From assembly GCF_022581195.2 (NCBI RefSeq), contig NC_061473.1, forward strand, positions 10,788,001-10,852,000: a DNA stretch of 64,000 nt, in the 5' to 3' direction. A program made the position numbers and the translations under genes. Numbering within the stretch: position 1 is the stretch's first letter; each line of letters opens with the position of its first letter. The notes beneath the pieces are model-generated. The model saw nothing but the letters and a program-made list of their open reading frames with translations. It searched no databases and was not told where the DNA came from. This stretch comes from Helicoverpa zea. Taxonomy: Eukaryota; Arthropoda; Insecta; Lepidoptera; Noctuidae. This document shows, one piece after another, positions 23,801 to 35,800 of the stretch.

Positions 23801-26800
23801 ATTTTATAATTTTGAACCTTAATGACAAGAAAAAACAAAATGCGAGTAAGTATAAAACCAGAATAAAATCCTGGAGAAATCACATTCCCGTTGAATATCT
23901 CGTTCTACAATGTCGGTAAGTCAGCCTTTTCTAAATAATCAAACATTATTTTTATTTTTGATACTTTTTATTCAAATAATATCTACATAATAATTCTACT
24001 TAACCATTGTATACTTACGAATAGAAACAGTTGATATTTAAAATAATAATTTTAATTATGTATTGTTTCAGAACTCCAGTGATATTTTCATCAATGATTC
24101 ATCATGCTCCCAAATACCGGCAGCGCAACAACTACGTCAAAATGTTTTGAACTACCTAGAGAGGGAAAGACCGTTCCGGTATGATGAAATAAGATCGAGT
24201 CCATCGTACTCTCCGATTCCAGCAGCATCAAGAGAAAGACCCTTTCAATTCGAAGAAAGACCGAGCAGCAGCGGCCCTGAAAGAGTTCCTAATAGTAAAA
24301 AACGAGGGACCAAAACTTTGTATTCGTACATTAAAAAGCCTGCAAAGGGTTTACAATCGAAAGTAATACGGATCCAAATCTATGATGCAGAAGATTTAAA
24401 AAGTTCTAAATTATGTGAGTGTAGGGCTAATGTATGCGCTCAGCATATTGTTGAAAATGTGTTTAACGATGATATATACAAGTGCGCAAAAGATATGATA
24501 AGTAAAATTCAAAAGAAACTGTAAATAATTCATAAATAAACAATATTACTGATGTCTGTCTTTTAATTACCAGATTAACCTATTATTAAACAAGCATTGC
24601 TCACTTATGTACCTACTTACCTACCTACTCAACTGTATATAAATTAATTACCTATTCGTTTTATCAAACATAATTCCTATTGTTTGATGTATAGGTACCT
24701 ATTTGAGTATATATCTGCTCATATCTTATGAACTTAAGCCTGATTGAATCATATTCAATAGTAGCAATTTTTATATGAATAAACATACATTGGTATAGTT
24801 ACGGAGGCCTATGATGGGTAGAATCAGAATGGAATGCGCTCAGTTTCCTTTACGGGAATATGTAAACATTCTAACGCACCTAGCAACGCTCGCCAGTTGG
24901 ATCATTTATAATTATTGTCAACCATTAATCATTATTAGGTAAATGCTTTTTATTAAATGCTATATTGTGTTTTTGCTCTCCAAAGACATAGAACAGCTCT
25001 TGTCTGTTAGTATGAACCGCTCATTCGATTTGTTTAAATAAATGCTGTTTGTAAGCAGTTGCAACATAAATAACGTACAATATATAAACGTGATATAATT
25101 ATATACGGGAATGCAATTCAGGAAACATATTAAATTGAAGTTACCTAAAAGACAAGGTAAGTATTGAGGGACCACCTTTTTACTATAGATGGGTCTCTAA
25201 GTAACTAAGATAGTTGTCTTACTTTAAATAAAGGTTTTTGAATAGAAGTCTCATTTTGAAAAGAGAATTCTGGATACGATACTTATTTAATTCAGTGAAT
25301 AGAGGTCTTACTTTGAATAAAGGTTTTTGAATAGAAGTCTCATTTTGAAAAGAGAATTCTGGATACGATATTTATTTAATTCAGTGAATAGAGGTCTTAC
25401 TTTGAATAAAGGTTTTTGAATAGAAGTCTCATATTGAAAAGAGAATTCTGAATACAGTACTCATTTTGAAAAGAGAGTATTGGGGTATCTGGATCATCAT
25501 TTGATCCAGATGCCCCAATACTCTCCTACTGCCAAATCAAAAAGAAACACTTGCTCACATTCATGACGCGACGCGGTGTTATCAACTCCACTAGTTCACT
25601 TTGTATGACAAAATTTTACTTTGACGTGTAAAGCTGGGCGCGGTATAATTGCCGATAGGCTTACGGTCGGCACATTTTAAACGACGATCACTCGATTCCA
25701 GAGGGTAAAAGTCGAATAAGTTCACTTGTTTTTCGATAATAATCGATTAGATTTCTACTCTACTCCATTTTTAATTGGTAGGTACTATTAATATAGTGGG
25801 CAGGATTTGAAACATCTCCTTTCACACAGACAGACAGTAATGACGAAACTATAGGACTTCCTAGTTGACTACTGCTTTCAGAATACTTTTATGTACCAAG
25901 GGTAGGTAGCCCGGGTAATTTGATCGAGTAGGTCAGATAGGCTGTCGCTACATACGGCACACTGGCAATCAGCTGCATCCGGCTATAGTCCGCGCCAAAT
26001 AAACGTGCAATAAAGTTTGTTCACCTCCTTCTACTAATGTATATATTCCAAAACGATACGAAAAAAATGTATGAGCAGTGTCGGTAACACGATCAAAACA
26101 AGTGTATCGTGGTAAGAGGCGTCCTTGTCGTAAAGGATTACAAACCTTTGGTCAAAAGTATGATCAGTCAGTAAAACTTTCCGAGTAGAGTACCTACACA
26201 AGTTGAGTAGTCTATCCCAAGCGCATTCCAAATTCGAAATGACGGAAGGACATTATTACAACATGGCGGACAGGTGATGCGCCCCTGACGGCAGGGCGGT
26301 TGAATGACCTTTATTGCAAGTTTATTTGGCGCGTACTATAGACTGGAAGCTGACCCTAACATGGTTAAAAAAAGGCGAGGCAGATGTCAACGATGGCCCT
26401 TTTTTGAGTAGTCTATAGTAAGACTCTATACGTATAAAGAGATAATAGTTACCCGTTGGCGGGGTGCAGCGCGATGGCGCGCGGGTGGTAGTGCTGGTAG
26501 TCGTCGTCGCGCACCAGCACGCGGCGCTGCGCCGGCGCGTCCAGCCGCGCCACGCTCAGCGTGCCCAGCGCCTCGTCCGTCCAGTACAGGTTGCGTCCTG
26601 CCGAGCCGCCGCGTTACTCTCTCTCTCTCTCATACACACGCGTCGCGAGTGCCACACACCACGCGAAGTGCTCACCCATCCAGTCCACCGCCAAGCCCTC
26701 GCAGTTGTCGACGTCGCGGCCGGCGAACACCTCGCGCCCGCTGCCGTCCAGCTTCTGGCGCACGATCTCGTACCTGCACACAGAGCGCGGTGAGCGGCGG

Positions 26801-29800
26801 CGCGGGCGGCGAGGGGGAGTGGGGTGGCGGGGCGGCGGGGCGGTGCTCACCGGTGCACGTCGCAGTAGTAGAGGTAGTCGCCGGGCACGTCGACGTCGGC
26901 GGCGGTGGGGCGCGCGGCGTCGGTGACGGGCGCGGCCGCCTCCTCGCCGCGCGGCTCGGGCGCCAGCGCCTGCACGAGCGGCGGCGCGCCGCGCGCCAGC
27001 AGCAGGTAGGCGGGCAGGCGCACGCGCTGGCAGGCGCGGCCGGCGGCGCGGAAGCCGTGGCGGCAGGCGCAGTGCGCGAGCGGGGCGCCGCGCGCGTAGG
27101 CCGTGAGGCACAGGTGCTGGCAGCCGCCGTTGTCTTGCGCGCAGGGGTGCGGGGTGCGCGGCTGGCGCGCCGCGTGGAAGGCCAGCGCGCCCGTGGGCCG
27201 CGCCGGCAGCGCCAGCGACCGCGCCGCGCCGCCGCCCGCCAGCCGCGACACCAGCGCCACCGAGCTGTTGCGCCACACCGGCAGGAACAGCGTCGAGCCC
27301 AGCACCGAAATGTGTTGCAGTTCTTGCGTCTGCCGAACACATATGTGGCTTCCTAATATTGTGTACTTATTCTTCACTTATGTCAATGATGCATCCACTT
27401 GTTCAAAAACATAAGACTCACTGCTCAGGAAAAGTAATAAACAACTTGAGAGGTGTCAAGGGACACCCGGACGGAACGCAGTTCCTTTCGATTAATTAGT
27501 GAAGGAGTTGTAAAAATTTTTATTATGTACAAAAAACACATTTACCTTCAGTATATACTCAACAAAAATAATCGTCGGGACACCACACTGTTCAATACGA
27601 AATAGAAAGACGAAAAGAAAATAACTGGTTTGCTTTCTATAAGAGTAAGAGACAGAAAGAGAAACCCGTACACGCCCTACAACTTTATCAAAGTGTCGTT
27701 GTACAGACAACTGTACAGGTTTAATTTTATTTTATATACATAATTACTGTCGCAGCGCGCGTCAGCACTTTTGTATGACTATTTAAACTGTAGCATTAGC
27801 ATTTTATATCACTGCACTTTATCATTTTGTATCAATAAGTATCAATATACTCTCGTCACAGAAGTTTGTGTTATTTTATCATTTCTACACGATCTTCCTG
27901 TCTCTATCAACGAGAAGCAGTCAACCTATCAACTATCATCCAAGTGTAGGCGCTTACAACCCCTACAGTCGTTATAACTTCAAATTTTTTCCGTGTAGCC
28001 CCCTTTCGCAACGTGGTTGTGGAACTTCCAAAAGATCTAAGTTTTTTGTCTCCTGACGCTTTTAAGCACTGGAGTATTTCCCAAGTGGAGAGTCCCCGGC
28101 ACTCACCGCGTAGCCGCGGCGCAGCGTGCGGCGGGCGGCGCCGCTGTAGTCGGCGCGCTCCACGCAGTCCAGGTAGGCGTCCACCCAGTACAGCGCCCGC
28201 GCCGCCGGGTCCAGCGCCAGCGCCGACGGGTACACCAGCTTGAGCCGCGCCACCGCCGCGCGCGCCGCGCCCGTCTGCGCCGCGCGCTCCACCGCCGGCG
28301 GCGCCGCGCCCCACACCGTCCAGAACATGAGCCCCGCGCCCGGGTCCAGCGCGAAGCCGTGCACCTTGCCCAGCGCCGCGTCCAGCAGCAGCCGGCAGTG
28401 CGCCAGCGCGCGCGAGCACACGTACAGCGCCTCGCGCGCGCCGTCCACCACGTACCAGTTGCCCGCCACCCAGTCGCTCGCCAGGTGGCTGGCGCCCGCC
28501 ACGTCGGGGAACAGCGGCGGCGCGCCCAGCGAGCGGCGCCGCGCGAAGTCGTCCGCGTCCACGCACACGATGCCCGACTTGCTCAGGTTGTGGTGCACGT
28601 AGCACACGCTGCGCTCCGCGTGCACGAAGTCCAGCGCGCGCACGTTCAGCGCCGCCAGCGAGTGGTTGCGCGAGCGCGCGCCGCCCTCCGCCCACTCGCG
28701 CCGCACGCCCTCCGTCGTCACCACGATCAGCGACAGCGGCTCGTCCTCGGGCTCTGCGCAGTGGCGAGGTGGCGGTGAGAGCGGGCCGCGGGCGCGCGGA
28801 ACGGGCGGGCGCACACTCACCGTTGATGGGCAGGCAGTCGCGGCGGTCGGCGTGCAGGCGGTAGCCGGCCGCGCAGGCGCACTCGTACGAGCCGCGCGTG
28901 TTGCTGCAGCGCTGCGCGCACGCGTCCTCCCACGCGCACTCGTCCGTGTCTGCAACACGCGAGACTGCCCTAAGTAAGCAAATCCACTTAAATACCGGAT
29001 TATTACCAAGTTTATTTAGCTTTATGTCAATTTATAGTTCAATATTGTATCACCTCATGGCTCGGAGAATCAAAGACAATCATTCTCCCTATAATGAGCA
29101 CAAGACTTAGCCCTATTCCTCCCACACCGATGCGTTTTGAGTCCACTTTGAATATTTAGCTCACCAACACAGAGTCCAGCGGCGTCTGGCTCGAAGCCCG
29201 GCTGGCAGTAGCAGGCGAGGCCGGCGTGCGTGGGCCGGCAGCCCAGCTCGCAGCGCAGCGCACCGCAGTCCCCCGCCGTGAAGTTGTCACAGATGTCCCA
29301 CTCGTCGCTGGCGTCGGGGCACTGCCGCTCGCCGTCGCAGAACTGGCTGACGGGCACGCACGTGAACTGCCCCTCCACGGGCGTGACGCAGCGCGCGCTG
29401 TTGCCGCGGCACTTGAAGTCCTTCTGACCTGCGCACCGGCGAACATGTCCGTCAATAGGCAGCTGCGGGTGCGGGCGGCACCACTGCTCGCTCACGTACA
29501 CATGTAGGGGTCCTCGTCGGAGGCGTCGTGGGCGCCGCAGTCCGGCTCGCCGTCACAGCGCCAGCTCGGCGCCAGGCAGAAGTTGCTGACGGCGCAGCGG
29601 AACTCGTCGCCGCGACATGAAGCTGCAAGGGGCAGCACTCATGTACATAGGAATGATGGAATGAAATGAACAAAAAGAGGGGTCGTCGGAAAGGTTACGA
29701 TTGGGGTTGGTGCAGTTGAGCTCGTCGGAGGCATCGGCGCAGTGCGCGCGGCCGTCGCAGCGCCACGCCGGCGGCAGGCAGCGCAGCTGGTCGGCGCACG

Positions 29801-32800
29801 CGAACTGCGGCGCGGCGCAGGGCGCGGGCGAGCCGCTCTCCTCGTCCGCCGCCGGCCCTGCGCACACACTGCCTCCTTAATAAAATGCTCCCACGCGCTC
29901 GCAGCATGTCACTCTGGACATACCGTTTTTAATGTTTCGATAATGTTGCGATGAACTATCCTTATATTATAAACAAAAAGTCTGTAATGTATAAACCCAA
30001 AAACCATTCAACCGATTTAATATATAATTTAACATATTTTTCAATGTTGGAAAGCTACACTCTTCACGAGTAACATATTTTAGGCTATATTTTATCCCGG
30101 CACGGGCAATAGCCCCACGGGATTCGCGTGAAACCGCGGGAAAACGGCTAGTCGATTACATAAAAATTTCACCGTTTTCAAACACTCATCCTTGACTACG
30201 ATTTATTATTGTAATATAGCAAATATTCATTAAGAACTTCGGCACCCTGTCTTTCCTCCCTGCAGGAGTTACCCTGTCGCAAGGCCGGCTAGTGAACAGT
30301 TTTCATTACAACGCGTTTGGATAAATAAAACTGTAATTTATTAAGAACTGGCTTTACACGGCTTACAACTCGATTGGGAATGAAGAGTGAAGTCATCTGC
30401 GTAATGAAGACATTCTGTGAATCTTGCATTGCAGCAGATGGTAAGTCAATTTACACACGCGACGTAAAGGGGCAGAAAGTTCTTCGAAAACCATAACACC
30501 CGGAATATTGTCTGGCTCTATCGAACTTGAATATTTTCATTAGTTAATACCATATGGAACATAATCAAGAGTAAAAAAATTGTATATAATTGTTGTTGGA
30601 ATAATTGTGGAGACTATTTAGACATTCTGCAATTAATTGTGGTGATAAACATAGGTCCGTAAGGCACTTAAATGGAGTGTTATCTATTTGATAGTGAAAT
30701 AAAATGAGTATTATAATGGAACAGCGGCGTTAACGTCTGCTGTCACAAACAAGAAAAGGTTATCGGTCCGCGGTCGCCGGCTGCGCGGTGCACGAGCCGC
30801 TCTCGCTCTGCTCATCTGCTGCCAGTTGCTACTCTTATGTCATTTTTATCATAACTTTAAAATCGCGTTCTAAGATTTCGTTTGGTGGATTGGTTAGAAA
30901 CCATAAATAATAAGTAATACGTGGTCTGCAAGGGGAGCAGAGCGGGAGCCCCTGCGCACTCACGACGCTCATTGGTGCGGTGAATGAAGAGTGACACGTG
31001 AGAGCGCACGCGCGCCCCAGCCCGCATCGTGCCGCACTGACCGGCTTACTGCTCATCACAGACAATAACATCCTCACTCTATCAGAACACCGTATCTCCC
31101 AATTGACAGAAAAGTCACAATCCCTAAGAGTGAGAAGAGCGAGTCCGTATTAAAACACCAAGGATAACGAATCTTACCTAGGCTCTGGACAACGGTCCCA
31201 TTCTTATAACGAGCGATGACAGGCCGACGCGCAATGTTCCATACGTTACGTAAAAACACTAAAAAGCACGTAAAAAAACTATTCTTCTCCGTGTGAGAGG
31301 AGGCTTGTGCCCAGCAGTGGGACGATAAAAAAGGCTGTAACAGGTGCATCGGCCTGGAAGTCTGAGTATAGTACTTAGATGCAGATACGTTTATTTCGCC
31401 ACTGACTTCTAGATCGCTTGACTCAAGTGAACGTTCAGTTCAATTAATGCTTCACTTTTATTTCACTCCCATGTACTTAGGACGTGTGACTAAAAGACGA
31501 CGATCAAAAAAAAATTGAAGTTCGTGTCATTTAATGACAGTCGGGAAACCAATTTTGTTACGTCTTTTGGCAGTCGGCATTGTTAGAGGCCACTTCAGTT
31601 GATCTGTGCGAGCCTGGTGCTTCCCGGCTCGAGCCAGCCCAAGTACGAGTCGCATGCAAGAATGGGCCACGGCTAGACTCTACCACAATGCCTACATAAA
31701 TAATAATTAAACCAATGTTATTTAATGAAATGCAATTGGTTGGCAAGTCACACATGAGATACTTGAGTCGGTGTAACCAGAGAAGATGCGGTATACAACA
31801 CGATACGAGAGGTTCGTTGCGCCTAGGGTAACCATGAAAGAATTCCAAAAGTCCGGAGAAAAGATGGGATGGAAGATTTTTTAGGGGTTGTGTTTTTGCA
31901 GACGACGGATGACGGGGAGCGACCTCGCGGGTATAGCGAGTGCTCCAGGGAGAGTAGAGAGTATTGTCCTTGGGAACATTTCTATCCTACTAACATTTTA
32001 AATACGAAAGTTCGTTTGTTTGCCGATCATTATGAAACTTAGTACACAAATTCTTGGTAGTACTAGAAAGAACATAGGATACCTACTTTTATTTAATAAT
32101 AAAAAATGCGAGCGAAGCCGCGGTTTAAAGTCGAGTAGTGTCATTATCTCCCGAGCCTTTTCCCAACTTTATTGGGGTTGGCTTCCAGTCTAACCGGATG
32201 CGGCTGAGTAACAGTGTTTTACAAGGAGCGACTACCTGTCTGACCTCCTCAATCCAGTTACCCGGGCAACCCAATAGCCCTTGGTTAGACTGGTGTCAGA
32301 ATTACCGGCTTCTGACTGCCCTTAACGACTGCCAAGGATGTTCAATGACAATTAAAATTGTCTCAAAAGGGCTTCGTGTTGGCTTGGGCCCCACGATCAC
32401 TTCCGAAAATCCGAAAATTTCTATAGTCCTGTGGTCTGAGGGATACATACAAATCTCGTTGTCTCAAACTGCCTCGTTGGTCTAGCTGTCGCAAGTGCGG
32501 CTGCTGAGCACGAGGTCTCGGCTTAGATTCCCGAAATCGCTTTGTGAGTTTTAGAAGACTCTCACAAAGCAGCCCGGACCCTGGAAGTTGGTGACAAATG
32601 CACTCGTGCGTCGGAGAGCATGTCAAATGTCGGTCCTGCGCCGTCGTCAACTGTCAACAAGATAAGCTTTACAATATTGTAATATGTTTTTTTTATTTAT
32701 GTTGGTTATGTTTTTTCCGATTATGGCAAGACGCTATTAATAAAATCGCGATTTCAACGGCGTCACACAACGCACGGCCAAAACGAAAATACCAGGATCG

Positions 32801-35800
32801 CATAAATCAGATGAGTAATATACCAATCAACGAGTGTCCATGGAACTGCCCACCGTGTACTAGGACCGCATAACTTACAGGAGTATAGCAGTCAAGAGTG
32901 TCAGGATTTTACGTTTTTTTCCTAATTGTAGATAAACATACCAATTTACACCATGTCGATGAATTGTATTTTATGTATGTGAACCAATGTTTTGAAAATC
33001 CCGGTATAACTTATTTATATATAAAATCAGGTAATAAAACAGAAGCCTTTTATTTTCCAGAAAGAGAAAATATATAGAAGGGGCAAAGTATGGTCCGGTT
33101 TCTATTGTTTTGTGTAAGTAACTATTTACTATTATCGGTATTAGCAAAAAAACATGTGGTGTAAATGCATTATCAGTGTATGTGACTTGTGACCAAAACT
33201 TAAGCACATAGGTATTCATAAATAAAATAAATATATTTTCTCAATTGTGTATGGATAGTAAAGCACTGGTACTCAGCTACATCCGGATAGACTGGAAGCC
33301 GACCCCAACACAGTTTGGGAAAAAGGCTCGGAGGAAGAAGTGTATGGATAGTAAGAACAAGAAGTTTAAGAAGATAATTGACTGAAACGTTCTGTTTAAC
33401 CGAACAAGGACCAATTTAAAAGAAAAACTGCAGTGTGTACAACACAACTGCAGACTTCATTCAAATTATTTTTGTTAATTAAATTTTATATTTATGAATA
33501 TTTTTATGTATACAATCTCTTTGCTAGTTATGGGCCCCTGGTACTTTTGTTACCGGTACAAAAAGTATCAAGTCACATTTTCGTTGTCTTCACCTGTGTT
33601 TTAATGTAAATTTTATTATATTTATATGAGAGCTATTAAAACCTTTACCTACATTGAAGTTTTTCATTTAAAATTTCTTCTAACACTTTTATTTCTGACG
33701 GTACTCTGATACGTGAAATTTTACGCGGGTGACGAATCGGCACTCAAAATTTAAATATTAAATTAGTTATTTTGCTCGAATGACCAATCGGGATTTGGTG
33801 TATGGAAAAAATAGTTGGTGACCAATCGGTACTAATGACAAATTGGGAATAACTCCTTACATACACATAATAAACTAGACTGTGTGCTGGAAGTAAAGCG
33901 TAATTGTGTACGTCAAACTTTTATCCATGCGAGCTTCCAAACATCAGTTTTGCAGCTGAAGTCTTTTTTTTTTTAATCTACTTTGGGGAGAAAGGGTAAC
34001 ACTTATGGTATGTCTGCGCCTTTCTCCTGACTGGTTTTGGGTTGGGGAGGTATTGTGGAGGGGTTTGTGATGTTGTGGGTGGTTTGAGGAGGCATAGGAT
34101 CTTTCAATTATATATACATAATAAATAAAATTACATATATACATAATATACATATATACATAATACACTCGGGAGCAATAAAATCGCACACTCCGGATTT
34201 TAGCAAAAAAAGCTGGATTTTCTTATTATAATTGCTAAAAAATTATTAAATTGCAATGGACACTTAAAGATTATTTCATTACCTTTCCAACGATACCACT
34301 GAAGTGCATGTAAGATGCTCAGAAGGATCTTTCAGGAGATAAAATGAAACTTGCATGTAAAGTTGTGATTATTGCATTTAGCGGACAAGACATTGAATTG
34401 AAACAAATCAATACATTTTCAATAAAATCTTTATTAATATGGAGTGTTACCCCCTCTAGCTCTAATTACGGCTCTTAGACGGTTTTTCATCGACCGTATT
34501 AACTTAATTATGAACTCTTGTGGTATGTGAACTATGAAGAAGAGTGGAACGGTTTCCACTCTTCTTCAATGGCTGATTGCAGCGCTTGGAGATGTGTGGG
34601 AGCTGGACTTCTTGCTCGAACACGCCTTTTCAGCTCATCCCATACATGCTCGATAGGATTGAGATCCAGCGGCGGCCCTAGCCATTGCGAGGCTACGTGC
34701 GGCAGGTCTATGCGAGGCCCTTTGTCCTACGTGAAAAGTATGTGTTGCGAGAGTAAGCTGGGGCCCGATTCTCCTAAGTTAATAATGTCAAAATCGAATA
34801 GACATCGAATCGCAATATGATCGCAATAGCAGTTTTAACCATATCGGGCATTCTGCTACTATTAATATAAGACCAATCGTATTCCAACGACATTCGATTG
34901 GTTTGCGATTGGTCTGCTATTTTGGTGATTTTGGTGTATACGGTAGTTTGCTCTTCAATCATATTACAATCGTAAATCATTTGCAGACAAAATGATTCAT
35001 TATTGAATGACAGAAAAGGATAAAAACTTTTATTTCAAAGAAAAAATAGTGGAATGCCACATACGCTTCAATCGTAATCGAGTCGTGATTGAATCGCAGT
35101 CGAATGTGAATCGTATGTCGCTTAAGTAAAATTAGGAGAATCGGGCCCCAGGTGTTTTGATTTAGCTAAACGCCATGTTTGAGAAGAAATGCTCGAGTTA
35201 AACAAATTAATAAAATTTTATTTTTACTACAGTTTATATTTAAAGAATCACAAAATTAACAAATATTAAAATGATCTGATGCTTGCGACTTTTCTTAAGA
35301 CTAAAATCTTTAATTAAAGCAGAATAATCGAATGAATGAGCAACGTCATTTTCGATCGAAAGAATAGCAAGGGCTGAAAGTCGATCTTGTGTCATCGAAT
35401 TCCTTAAACACCTTTTAATAATTTTAAGCCTCGAAAAACTGCTTTTTAGATATTATTATTTTATTATTCGAATTCTCAAGACTATTTCGGTAGTGGGATA
35501 CATTTCAGTTAAATTATTTTCTTATATATACTTCAGCACCGAGATATTATTCAGCTCTTCGTATAACTGATTCAGGACCGTCTCTAGCTCATGTAGCGCC
35601 CGGGTGCAATCATGACCCAAGCGCCCCCTATGTATACTATACAATTCAAGAATACATGAACGACAAAATAAATATTAGTCATACATAAACAATATGTATA
35701 CATACTACAATACACTAAAATAGCTAATATCTAAATAATTTCCTAATATATATTTATACAAATATAAAGAAATATAATATATAATTTTAATTGTAAATTA

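Larger units (their letters stand above)
10602..25530 (-). mobile_element. Complete Maverick/Polinton element (14,929 bp)
   Basis: Bounded by a 6-bp direct duplication GCCAAA at 10596-10601 and 25531-25536. It begins AGTAGGAGAG and ends CTCTCCTACT, the AG...CT termini and 6-bp duplication known for Polintons. Inside are the hallmark genes polymerase B, chromodomain integrase, packaging ATPase, adenain-like protease and a jelly-roll capsid-like protein. All are on the minus strand, except one gene at 23910-24524. The main frames are uninterrupted. It sits in the intron between LRP1 exons at 10518 and 26453, with most genes in the LRP1 direction. One dispersed repeat (11770-12470) and one retroposon fragment (23238-23442) have since inserted. 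Confidence 0.95.

Noticed and set aside
26649..27356. 235-codon plus-strand frame opposite LRP1 exons 7-8
   Set aside because: Crosses real exon/intron borders and has no motif.
28359..28778. Plus-strand frames of 120-140 codons at 28.2-28.8 kb
   Set aside because: Shadows of propeller 1 exon.
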